Shown here in pieces: positions 1 to 10,084 of a stretch of 64,000 nt of DNA (its first letter is position 1; each line of letters begins with the position of its first letter). Position numbers and translations under genes: made by a program. This DNA is from Hermetia illucens (lineage: Eukaryota; Arthropoda; Insecta; Diptera; Stratiomyidae), in assembly GCF_905115235.1 (NCBI RefSeq), contig NC_051852.1:159792164-159856163 (forward strand). The letters run 5' to 3'. The notes under the pieces are model-generated. The model had not been told where the DNA came from. It saw only the letters and a program-made list of their open reading frames with translations, and did no database searches.

Positions 1-2820
1 TGTTCTCGACGCAAGGGGACGAAGTCCAAAGGTGATTGCTGGTGATTTCAATGCTTGGGCCCTAGAGTGGGGTAGCAGAGAATCAAATACTAAGGGGCGC
101 AGTCTATTAGAGGCTTTTGCGCAGATGGACATGGTTTTGGCTAATGAAGGTGCTGTAAACACCTTTCAGAAAGGGGGGTCAGGCTCGGTTGTAGACCTGA
201 CCTTTATCAGCCCTTCCCTGGCGCGTGCTATGTCCTGGTGCGTCAGCGAACACTACACCCACAGCGATCACCAGGCAATCTTCTTTGAGACATGTGTCGA
301 GCCACAGAGCAAAGAGCTATCATGCCCGAAACCGAAAAAGGTTTCAGGCTGGTCTGCAAAATCTTTGGATGAGCAGACCTTCATACAGGTGTGGTTAGAT
401 CAACCTGATAAATCAGGCGCCTCTACGGAAAGAGCCGTCCATCTGGCTCAATGCACTGCCAAAGCATGTGACGCGTCTATGCCTAGGAGGTGCTCATTCC
501 CCAGTAGAAGGCCAAACTACTGGTGGAATGATGAACTGACCGGTCTTCGATCAGCCTGCCATCGAGCCAGAAGAGCGGCTCAGAGGGCGGTAGATAGAGT
601 CGATCAGGGGCAGAAAGAGTGCGCCTATAAGGCAGCCCGCAAAACCCTCAAGCTCGCCATCCAGCGAAGCAAGGCGAAATGCTTTAATTATGTCTGCTCA
701 GAAGCGGACATAAACCCGTGGGGGAGTGATTATAGAATAGTGGTGGGACGATTCAGAGGCCGCCCCTCTCCGCAGATCACGTGTCCCACCCTCTTGCTGA
801 AAATCATCCAGGGGTTATTCCCCCAGCAAGAGGAGAGCACCGGCATATTCCAACCACCTCTGAATGTGACGGCAATTCCTCCAGTCACCAGAGACGAACT
901 GCTGGAGATCTGCAGCAGAATAGGAGACTATAAAGCGCCGGGCCTGGACGGAGTACCGAATAAGGCCCTTAAGCTTGCCGTTAAATCCAGGCCGGACATG
1001 TTCGCTGAGTTGTTCGAAGCGTGCATGTCCGAAGGAATATTTCCGGCGGCTTGGAAGCGACAGAAGTTGGTACTTCTGCCTAAGCCTGGTAAACCTCCAG
1101 GTGAACCATCGTCACACCGACCCATATGTCTTTTGGACACGGTCGGGAAAATGTTGGAGCGGGTAATCTATAATAGATTACTCCCGGTTGTTGAGAGCCA
1201 AGGCGGCCTTTCAGATCGCCAGTATGGGTTCCGAAAAGCCAGATCAACCATTGATGCCATGAAATTGGTTACTGGCTTGGCCGAAGATGCAATTCATGGA
1301 AAGGGTAGTACCAGCAAATATTGCGTGGTAGTAACCCTGGACGTGAAAAATGCATTCAATTCGGCCAATTGGAATCTAATACGCAAATCCCTAGCGAAGG
1401 TTGGTATTCCCGCCTATCTCGCTGCTATCGTCGATAGTTACTTAACTGAAAGGAGGCTCTGGTATGACACTGATGACGGACCCCAGGAGTATGTTGTTTC
1501 CGCGGGTGTCCCACAGGGCTCCGTATTGGGCCCACTACTGTGGAACATCATGTACAACGATGTTCTTAATCTTCCCCTTCCGGAGGAAGACACAGTGGTG
1601 GGTTACGCTGACGACATAGCACTGGTTATCGTCGCAAAGCATCTTGAAGATGCTGAGTTATACTCAAGTGAGGCAATCAGTGCTGTCAAATGCTGGTTGG
1701 AGAGCTCTGGTTTGACGCTTGCGGAGGCAAAAACAGAAGCGGTCCTCATCACGAAGCGCCGGAAGAGAAATTACGCCTGTGTTAGAATCGGAAATCATAT
1801 CATCACTTCCAAGCCGACCATCAAATGCTTGGGGGTGGTGATAGACAGGAAGCTCAGCTATAAGCGACACGCACAGTAGGTTTGTGATAAATCATCCACT
1901 GCCAGAATGGCCCTGGCGAGGATGATGCCGAACGTGCGAGGGCCACGGTATACCTCTAGGTTGCTTATAGCCGGGGTGGTGACCTCAATCATGCTCTATG
2001 CGACCCCAGTTTGGAGCGAGGCATTGCGGATGTCAGTTAACACTAGCAAACTGAATGCAGTCTACAGGAGGAGAGCTCTGAGGGTATGCTCTGCCTTCAG
2101 GACTGTCTCAGATGATGCAGCATTCGTCATCTCTGGAATGATGCGATTGACATCTTGGCAGATGAGATGGCGAATATATACCATACGAAGCCAATCTCTC
2201 CCTTATTGCAAACGAAGAACGCTGAGAGGGAGAGATCCATAAATAGATGTCAAGAGCGGTGGGAACGCTCGGGAGAGTGTCGGTGGACTCACAGGCTCAT
2301 TCCTGCCATCAAGGAGTGGTTGGAGAGACGACACGGTGAGATTAATTATAATCTCACCCAGTTTCTCACGGGACATGGAGGATATTTCCAATACCTTCAC
2401 AGGTTTAAATTGGAGACCTCACCCGACTGTCCAAATTGTTATGGAGTTCCAGAGGATCCAGAGCATGTATTCTTCCACTGTCCGAGATTTGTGGAAGAAA
2501 GGAGGAATCTAGAGGAGACTCTAGGAGAGGTTCTGGTACCAGAAAATCTGGTGCCGAAAATGCTACCACATCAAGAGAATTGGGATGCGGTCAACTCCAT
2601 GGTCGCATCTATTCAAGATAAACTGCGAAAGGCAGAGGAAAAGAGAAAAGCACGATCACGTGCGCCGCGTATAGAAGAAAGGTGACAAAGCTAGAGTGAG
2701 CTGACTCCGCCCCGTGATGTAATACCTTATGGTGGTTCCGCGGAGCAGGGAGGGAGTCGGGGGTGGTTTTAGTGGGTAAAAATCCCACACGCTGGTGTAT
2801 CCAGACCAGTGTCTTTTGAA
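1..2820 (+). mobile_element. R1-clade LINE, 5'-cut by window edge
   Basis: Non-LTR retrotransposon of the R1 clade. The reading frame is already open at base 2, so the element begins to the left of the window. It carries the end of the APE-type endonuclease, the whole reverse transcriptase, a C-terminal zinc knuckle and a 3' UTR of about 135 bp. The UTR ends near 2820, where sequence shared with the upstream region of trypsin B begins. It lies in the same orientation as trypsin A and ends about 390 bp before its start codon. It differs from the R1-type element at 13.7-18.1 kb by far more than recent copies would (different subfamily). Confidence 0.88.
2..2685 (+). pseudogene. R1-type LINE ORF2 (endonuclease/reverse transcriptase), broken
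   Basis: ORF2 of an R1-type LINE. The endonuclease end shows GDFNAWALEWG and SDHQAI (bases 35-285). The reverse transcriptase shows YGFRKARSTIDAM (about 1222), VTLDVKNAFNS (about 1330), GVPQGSVLGP (about 1504) and the catalytic YADD at 1603-1614. The C-terminus has a CCHC knuckle of form CPNCx(n)HVFFHC at about 2428-2481, usual for this clade. The frame is cut by an in-frame TAG at 1877-1879 (probably a mutated CAG) and by one frameshift near 2150. With only two lesions it is a fairly young relic. The protein would have nicked target DNA and reverse-transcribed its own RNA; as it stands it is not a working gene. Confidence 0.9.
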
Positions 2821-3206
2821 GATTTAAGTGTGTGCATATTTTAACTTAATCAATAAGCCACAAATACGAATACATATCAGAAAAAAGCAATGAAATAGAC
2901 AAAACATCATACGATCATTTAGATATGTGCACTACTGGATATCGTAAAAAACAATTACGCATTGAAATTTTTTACGATCGATTTAAGTCTCACTTTTTTG
3001 CAAATTTACTTCCAATGATAAGGTCGATACAGCATTCGATCTTTAACTAATCTCAGTGGATTTCGAAGCGACTGGTGTCTCAAGTTCGATTGTTTTCTTA
3101 AAAATAGATTCACTTGAACAAGAAATCCACCGATTACAATGTGTGATAACAGTGTAATCAGACTAATATAAAAGGGAGCCCAACCTACTCAGACTCAGCA
3201 TACAAA
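2821..3206 (+). promoter_or_regulatory. Trypsin A upstream region and core promoter
   Basis: About 380 bp homologous to the region before trypsin B (about 18285-18660). A TATA box (TATAAAAG) lies at 3167-3174 and initiator-like TCAGA/TCAGC sequences at 3189-3198, so the 5' leader is only about 10-20 nt. GATAA motifs at 3017-3021 and 3145-3149 are kept in trypsin B. GATA factors drive gut digestive genes in insects, so midgut expression is the likely role; that is inference. Confidence 0.7.
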
Positions 3207-3950
3207 ATGTTCCGTTTTGTTGTATTGACCGCTTTATTGGCCTGCGCTGCCGCTGATGTTGTCCCATTGTTGGATGGGCGCATTGTTGGTGGTAAGGCTA
3301 CCACTATTCAAAGCTATCCTCATCAAATTTCTTTGAGGTATTCTGGTAGCCACATTTGTGGAGGATCCCTCTACAAGGCCAACGTCGTTGTCACCGCTGC
3401 CCATTGTGTCCAAGGAACTTCAGCCTCCGTCCTCTCCGTTGTTGCTGGTACCAGTTCCCGTACCTCAGGAGGAACTTCCATCAAGGTCTCCCAAGTCAAG
3501 GTTCATCCAAGCTACAGCAGCAGCACCATGAGCAATGATGTCGCCGTTTTGATCCTTGCCAGTTCCTTCACTTTGTCCAGCTCTATCCAACTCATTGCTC
3601 TTACCAGCTCAGCTCCAGCTGCTGGATCCGTCGTCACCGTTACTGGATGGGGTACCACCAGTGAAGGAGGTTCAGCTGCTTCAACCCTCCAAGTTGTTGA
3701 TGTCAACGTTATCAGCAGTGCTACTTGCAACAGCAAATACGGAAGTGGTTCCATTACCTCAAGTATGTTGTGCGCTGGTGTTGATGCTGGTGGCAAGGAC
3801 GCCTGTCAAGGAGACTCTGGTGGTCCATTGATCCAAAGCGGAAAATTGGTTGGTATTGTATCATGGGGATACGGATGTGCTCGTGCCCAATATCCTGGTG
3901 TTTATTCCAACGTTGCTGCTCTTAAGTCCTGGATTGAAGCCAATTCATAA
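3207..3950 (+). CDS. Trypsin A (secreted trypsin-like serine protease zymogen)
   Basis: Single-exon gene for a 247-residue trypsinogen of the insect midgut type; it should cleave dietary protein after Lys/Arg in the gut lumen. Residues 1-16 form a signal peptide, residues 17-25 an activation peptide ending in Arg25, and the mature enzyme starts IVGG at 26. The catalytic triad is His66 (TAAHC), Asp111 (NDVAVL) and Ser204 (GDSGGP). Asp198, six residues before Ser204, is the S1 residue giving trypsin specificity. Six cysteines (51, 67, 174, 189, 200, 224) make three disulfides, as in invertebrate trypsins. The start follows a TATA box by 33 bp. AATAAA signals are at 4022 and 4036. B encodes the identical protein; C and D differ only at residue 169 (Ile here, Val there). 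Confidence 0.97.
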   Translation: MFRFVVLTALLACAAADVVPLLDGRIVGGKATTIQSYPHQISLRYSGSHICGGSLYKANVVVTAAHCVQGTSASVLSVVAGTSSRTSGGTSIKVSQVKVHPSYSSSTMSNDVAVLILASSFTLSSSIQLIALTSSAPAAGSVVTVTGWGTTSEGGSAASTLQVVDVNVISSATCNSKYGSGSITSSMLCAGVDAGGKDACQGDSGGPLIQSGKLVGIVSWGYGCARAQYPGVYSNVAALKSWIEANS

Positions 3951-4540
3951 ATGAAAGGATTCATTAGCGTTGGTTTTTCAGTATTTAGTTTGGCATGAAA
4001 AGCGCTTTAAATTACAACCTCAATAAAATCGTTTGAATAAAAATGTTAAATTCTTTTTATTTGATCTGCATTCCCTCCTATTGAGTCCAATACATAATAA
4101 GTATTCACAACTCTCCTTAATGTTTCCAGAGAAGCATAGACGCCTTTTCGACTGTCCTGTGACATGTAGCCCGTGAGTAACCCAATAGCCGGCCTTGGTG
4201 AAATAAATAAGGCACTGCTTTCCTGGAAAATGGCTGTACAATGTATTATAGCTGACGTCAATTAGATCATATGTGGTTCGGTTAGATTTCTTAGCCCTGA
4301 CCATACCGGCTTGCAAAACAAAATCTAACTAAGCACTCTAGACCCTCGAAAAGAAGAGAGGGGAGACTGCGGATTCGGGAGGGGATATCTTCTAAAAGGC
4401 AATACAGCGAACTCTCGAATCGGTCCTAACATAATATAATCAGTATAGCCAAAGTATTTATGGGAAGATTTCATGATCCGTTAAATTCCTTCACGTACTC
4501 CGGACAAGCATATCACCGATGAAGAGAGGCCCCCCAGCTG
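3951..4540. other. 3' flank of trypsin A with a decayed LINE tail
   Basis: Holds the trypsin A 3' UTR (to about 4045). On the minus strand, 4046-4316 shows blurred remains of the RNase H/C-terminal end of a Jockey/I-type LINE (LLTGYM, ESCEYLLC and NRREC resemble the GHWPI...EHLLC...RRR tail seen better at 56.6 kb). This assignment is weak. The rest (4320-4540) lies beyond the 3' end of the Gypsy pol remains; I could not define an LTR in it. Confidence 0.35.
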
Positions 4541-4959
4541 AAACCTGGGGTTTTGGCAAGTGAACCCGGAATGTGGCTCCATTTAAATGATAAAGTGTAC
4601 GTGGTTAGGAGTTGTGTCAGATGAAAAGAATAGTTTTAGCCTAGATAAGGAGACCGTTTTTGGGTGGGCTCCCATCTCAAGCTGGAAAAAATGCTTTCCC
4701 CGCTCGAGCACACGATAAGGCGGTTGCAGCCACTTCCATGCGGCATCCATCCTGACCAGGATGTGCGTACATTTATCGAACTCTTTGGGTGCGCTGGCTA
4801 CCGCGGATGCGTGACGGGTGGGTGGTGTCGGTTTGATTCTTGTTAAGTTTTCCCTCAGCAGACGCAGAGATCCTGAGTCTGTGAGACCGGGTCGCTCGGG
4901 AGCCTCCGGCCGGTTCACACGGTCTTTTCTAGACAAAGCAAAGCAGCACAATCTTTCGG

Positions 4960-7190
4960 ATGAATTGAATCACCTTATTCGATACTTTTCTTACGCTGAA
5001 CTTCTACGCTGTAGTGTATCGTTGCAATCTTGAATGAAGTGCTCTAATACACTTTAAGGCCCTGATCCATTTGGGTTGTCGTGCCAACGGTTATTATTGT
5101 TGTTATTGCTTACGCTAGGCATTATCACTATTCCCAAGGACCACAAACATCTTTTGCCATTTGAACGTCCTATCCAGGGACAAGCTTCAAATCAAATCAA
5201 TCCAGGGTTAAGCTTCAAATCAACGCTGGAACGAACTCCAGCGGGAAAGATCATATTATGTACCTTGTCTACTCTATCTGGACGACTTGAAGCGTCTAGT
5301 ACACGACGCCAAGGACATTATAAACCTTTCTTGCACACAGCTAAGCTGAATTAATACCCACTATGCATCCCAAACGCATTCAATATTCGAATATCGCTCA
5401 ACAAGCTCTTTAAATACCTTGGGTCTAAGAAGGAAGGATAGAAGTCCCTTAGATCCCTGAAATAATCGCTGCCCTTCTTGTGGCAAGTTGCTTCCTCCCA
5501 GCAGGCCACCATTTCCTCCGTCAGGTCTGATGTCCCGTTTGCTCTACATATCAATGCGTCTAACTTCCCCATTCATGTGCAAAACTCTCAAAGAGTTGGA
5601 AGACAACCAGTTTTTTTTCTCCAGAAAACCCACCCATTGAGAAAAGTTCTAAACGGCAACAAAAAAAAACTTGAAAGAACCTTTTTATGGCAGGTCATTA
5701 AAGTTTTTCGCAGATCACAAGCTCGTCTTTGATTGTCTTGATTTCTTACTTGCCCACTATTTCGGTGTGTCCTGAGCCCCATCCAGAGCTTACCGCCCTA
5801 GCCTAATCAGAGAACCAAGGGCTTCAACATATCCAGGAGGGTGACATGTTACTCTCTCGGAGATAAGCCTCTCGTCTATCAAGAATGAAAGTGGTGGTCC
5901 TAGCGACACCCTTTACGAGGTGACACTACCATTAACAAATCACTACGGGTGAAAACTGAGGAGTCTAAAACAACTCCCCCACTCCTCGGTGGGATGCAAA
6001 CCATGTCCATTGGATAATCTGCAGTCGGGCGTAACTCACTGTATTCGAAAGAAGCCTCACTGATACTTGGTCGCCTCAGTGAGTAACTTTAACCTTAACG
6101 TACTACGGGGAGCTATGGCACCGCGGACCTCCTAACCCCCATACTTGTGGGAATTATATGAGTACGCCTACAAAAATAGTTGAAAATGAAAACAAAAAAG
6201 CAGGAATCCACTAGCCTATCACTAAGAGTCAGGTAACTACACTCAAAGGAGGGGAAGTTGGGAAGTCAAGCATTCACGCAAAGGTCAATATTAGTCTACT
6301 GTGAGGACTGCAACCACAAAGGCCACTGGTCAAAAAGTCAAGGACAAGCAAAAGTACTTTTGAGATTAGACATCTGGAAGGAAGCCGGACTCAATGCCGC
6401 ATGATATAAATGATATCTGCGTTATCGGAAGGAAGACTCAGGGCAGACCTAAGCCTTCAACATCGGAGCCAAGAAAGCATTTTCTACACTGTTCACCCGA
6501 TCGTCTTGAAAATTGGTATATATCCATATTTTGGTCCCATCCCCGTTGCTGTAACCTGCCATTAGATGGCGTTACGATAGATCAACTTCTAGACCATTCA
6601 CCCAGTCGCTATGGAAACTGGGTTAAGGTTGAATTTTCAACCGTATTCTCGTATAGAATGAGAAGTTTATGAAGGGTAGAAGGCGGTCCCTCTTCAGTCC
6701 TGACGCAAGCTTGTGGTGGTCACCCCTCTAAAAAGTCATCACCCTTCAAAGTGGGTTTCTGTTGTCCCTAGCCTCCTTAAAAAACTGCTAGGGCGATCAA
6801 TAATTCAAAAATTATCGCGCCCCAAATTGCGACTATTTCTACATCAAAACGGTAGACTTTAACTTTGAACCCCATCTCCTAGGTGGAAGAGGGAGTATGA
6901 ATGGAAAAGCGGGAGGTCTTCTTTCTCGAAAAATCCAATCCAAAAAAATTAATGGTGTTTGAAATGGAAGTATTCTGTTCACTTCACCAAATGATGATCT
7001 GAATATCAGTTTGCTTCTCGATAAGACCGTACATCCAATACAATGAGCACGTGGTCAATTTGGTTAATGACATATGCGTCTTATGATTTCCAGATCTGTG
7101 TGCTTGAGACGCTTAGGTGTAACTCAACCAGTCAGGCTACAGCTATCCCTCCCTTCTTCTTTCTCACTCATAGCTTGGGACAGGCTACCG
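4960..7190. other. Foreign sequence inside the Gypsy fossil
   Basis: No gene is recognisable. Two stretches match other repeats in the window: 6090-6490 resembles the 5' region of the LINE at 48.7-50.5 kb (same GGACCTCCTAACCCCCATAC-type stretch, then the ORF1 stretch near 49,600), and 6690-6960 carries one to two units of the ~165-bp repeat family. The section 5040-5900 has only short reading frames that I could not assign. Confidence 0.5.
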
Positions 7191-7951
7191 TGGAGTTAAT
7201 AAGCTCGTTGGTAGGACAGTAATCGTCGTAATGTGCAAGGAAGGTTATAGAGGGGACCGCCCCGGCCGGTTGTTCGGAGGCCAAGTAGGGCGATAGATAA
7301 GACCTGTATGCAGGACAGATCGTCGCGAGTCATAATGGCGGATTTCAGCCTCCGGTGCCTACCTTCTAGCATCCCATTGGATGGTGGGTGGTATACAGTG
7401 GCCCTATGGCGTTTGGAAAGGGTGGACTCAAACTTCATTCTCAGATCAGTGATTATCACTGTCGGGACTCCATTCTCGACACGGGCCTTCGGCACAAGAT
7501 TGTGCTGTAATGTCAGCCAAAGGTCTTACTTCAGACCGCGTGAACCTGACGATGATTGTGAGGCAATACTTGAAGCCGTGCGAATCTCGCAAAGGGCCTT
7601 TGATATCGAGATGAATCGTGTGGAACCGCTTGGTCGTTCAAGAGAATGAGCCCCTTCTTTTCTTACATGCCTGGTGACCTTACACTTTTGGCACGCGATG
7701 CACTCTCCGGCGCAGGAGTTGATGTCCTTGTTCATAGCGGGCCAGAAATATTTTCCGGTAACTAAGTGATTCGTTGTCCTGATGCCTGGGTGCGCTAAAT
7801 CGTGAACTGCATGGAACACTTCCTTGCGAAAAGTGGCCGGAATGTATGGCTGAGGTCCCTTCTCTGAGTCTTCGCAACAAATAATGAGGCTTGAGCCGAA
7901 GATAGGCAACTCCCGAAACTTGTATTTGGATTTGAGGCTCTGAAGTAATGT

Positions 7952-8002
7952 GTCTGACTCCAGATCAGAAGGTTGCGTGTTCAGATCACGTCGGGGTTAC
8001 CA
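7952..8002 (+). repeat. tRNA-Trp 3' part at Gypsy primer-binding site
   Basis: Fifty-one bases match the 3' part of tRNA-Trp: anticodon arm with CCA anticodon (GACTCCAGATC), variable loop, T arm (GGTTGCGTGTTC), acceptor strand CGGGGTTA and a post-transcriptional CCA. Seen from the minus strand it sits where an LTR element has its primer-binding site, next to an LTR-like AT-rich block. The upstream 24 bases match tRNA-Trp at only about 10 positions, so this is not a whole tRNA gene. CsRn1-clade elements are known to use tRNA-Trp as primer. Confidence 0.75.
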
Positions 8003-8003
8003 A

Positions 8004-8500
8004 TGTAAATTAAATACTTTAATTTAATTTATTTATTTAATCTTTAATTTACTTTTATCTCTAATTGAAAATTAATTGGTCGTGAGGAGTCGATAGCTCC
8101 ACTTCCGCACAGGAAACTAAAATTCAGGCTGCTGCGCCGCAATACGGTTTGCTAACGTGCAGCATTTCTTCTTTTTCTCAGATTTTAGTACTCTCTAGCT
8201 TCTCCTTCTTATTTCCTAATTCCTGTTCCGACATTCATTTACCTTTAAAATTTAATTTTCAAAATGACCAATTTAATTTCTATTTTGATAATTTTGTTTA
8301 CAGAACTCTACCACTTTGTACATTTCCACAAAACTCTAAAACCCATTCCATTTGAAGATTGCGAACTGATCTTCGACGTTTTGCTTTCACGTAGGCCAGT
8401 TCATGCTACATATCACAGCGTGAATATCCACCGTTTATTTCTGGCTGAGGCGAATGAGAACGTGTTTGTGCAATGATTCAAAAATTTGATGTAATTTTTG
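8004..8500 (-). repeat. Probable LTR of the Gypsy fossil (inner edge only)
   Basis: On the minus strand this AT-rich block ends in ACA directly before the primer-binding-like sequence, as an LTR should. The same layout (TGT edge on the plus strand beside CCA) recurs at 35290 for the second Gypsy fossil. The outer edge is not defined, so 8500 is approximate. No coding potential is evident. Confidence 0.45.
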
Positions 8501-10060
8501 CTATCGCTATCATGGAATTCGAGGTTCAAGGTCGCGGTCAGACACATTTAATGGGATGACCAGAGTGAGGAAGGTAATCGGCTGGATTGCTGCTGCTGAT
8601 AGTTAAAGAGGGTTGGTGTGGTGAGTGGAGATATAGGGATAGAATCATTTTTACAAACAAGAGACAAATTAAGAAAAGTTAAGTTGGTATTTTGGACAGT
8701 AAGAGACGAAGAGTCCAACCAGGGAGAATTTTGAGCGATATCACTTCCTGAGTCGCCAAAAACGCAAAGGAGGAAGTTTAGGAGTCGTTTGACTAAATAG
8801 TTGAAGAATTGCAAATATACCATTGCTACTTTCTCAGTAGATGATTTTGATCCAGTTAAGGTCGGTCACTAAGTAAGTAGACAGACATTGAAACGATTTT
8901 ATTAAGGTGAGTCTGTCTTTTTTCTTGTCGATCGAAAGTGGAAAGTTTTAAAATCTACCACCGGGTCCTGCCGGATGGTTGTGCGGGACTCTTATGCACT
9001 AAAAGGACTTCCTACTCCTTCCACTCTCTCCGCGGGACTTTCGCATGGTATTACTTTACGGGCCGGATCAAAGTTTATCCTGCATTCGTGTTCACGTTCG
9101 TGTTCGCTCAAAAACTGTGTTATGTCGAAACATATTTCGCCGGGTGGTCGCTCGATCTATTCTCCCATATGACTCTATGGGTCCCACTTCTGCTGCCATT
9201 CATTGACAGTTTCAGTTCGTCCGAACTGCCGACAACGCCCAGGAGATTCTCCGGTGAGATACGCTCTATCGTAAAGACGTTATCCTTTTCTCGCCAGAAT
9301 ATTAATCGGGATCATTCCTGCTACGTATGCAGGCTGCTTCATAGGATACTTTTCTCTAAGTGTTCGGGGTACAATTATGCGATACGCGGTTCCAATTTTT
9401 CTCTTATTTGTTGTATTCTTCAGTGTACCTGGCTTGGGCCGCCTATATTTGGTAGCATTCTGACAATTAGTACTGCGTTGTAAATAACACCCTTACGGAA
9501 CTTCGCATGTCATTCGATACGATTTCATTCCTGCATTTGATTCGCAGCCCAAAAGCCTGTCGATTAAGGAGTTGACAACGGTACGCACTCGATTCTTTCA
9601 CCCGCCCAAGCTGATTAGGGACTCAAGTAACTTGCTCCATCTCCCGGAATCGGAAATATTTTCAGCACCGAATGTGATAATTGCAAAGCTTTTACCCTCG
9701 TCAAGTGCGAAAACCGAACTAACTCTCAAAGAGACCACCTTCCTTTTCGACAATTGGACGTAATCTATTTTAAATTATTCATTCGAATAGTTTGCCAGTA
9801 TTATTTAGAAGGTATATCGGCCTATACGATGAAGCTTCACCAAAAAGTTTGTGTGGTTTAAGGATTAGTATTAGTTTCTACTTCTTCCATTATGAAGGAA
9901 ATGCTCCTTCTTTAAGATATGTGGTAAATGCCTCGCCAAATATATTTGGCGCAACCTTGGGAGTTTTGTTGGAGATTCTATCCAAGTTAGGCGCTTTATT
10001 CTCAATTATTTTTCATCGCACCTTCTAGATCCTCCTCCTCACTACCAGGCCGACCAAGAA
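8500..10060. other. Unassigned sequence with a weak R1 remnant
   Basis: No gene is supported. An open frame at 8938-9483 (+, 181 codons) has no recognisable domain, signal peptide or family resemblance. On the minus strand at about 9480-9170 there is RMLPNIGGPSQ followed by SPENLLG, resembling the thumb and C-terminus of an R1-type ORF2 with the middle lost; this is tentative. The stretch 8540-8880 has only short frames. Confidence 0.3.
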
Positions 10061-10084
10061 ATTACATACAATGTCGTTGCAAAC

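Larger units (their letters stand above)
4540..8003 (-). mobile_element. Gypsy (CsRn1-like) LTR retrotransposon fossil, interrupted
   Basis: Remains of a Ty3/Gypsy element read on the minus strand. Parts in 5' to 3' order: a primer-binding-type tRNA-Trp sequence (8002 to about 7952), the integrase HHCC zinc domain (about 7830-7640), part of the integrase core with AYHPxSNGMxE-like sequence (about 7495-7196), and the integrase C-terminal domain with PPYRVLxRG and HPKTVSLSRLK (about 4951-4583), followed by a purine-rich stretch near 4530. The two integrase parts are split by about 2.2 kb of unrelated sequence (4960-7190), taken to be later insertions. The element is clearly broken, with many lesions, and looks old. 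CsRn1-type assignment rests on similarity to the copies at 32.9 and 58.2 kb and on the tRNA-Trp primer. Confidence 0.8.

Noticed and set aside
3512-3831. Long frames on both strands inside each trypsin
   Set aside because: They recur in all four copies because the sequence is the same, and are shadows of the trypsin frame with no family resemblance of their own.
7928-8002. Functional tRNA-Trp gene
   Set aside because: Only the 3' 51 nt match; the 5' acceptor strand does not pair and the D arm is not recognisable. The CCA is present in DNA, unlike in nuclear tRNA genes.
8938-9483. 181-codon frame as a host gene
   Set aside because: No signal peptide, domain, splice signals or promoter; the opposite strand has an R1-like motif, so it is probably an antisense open frame.
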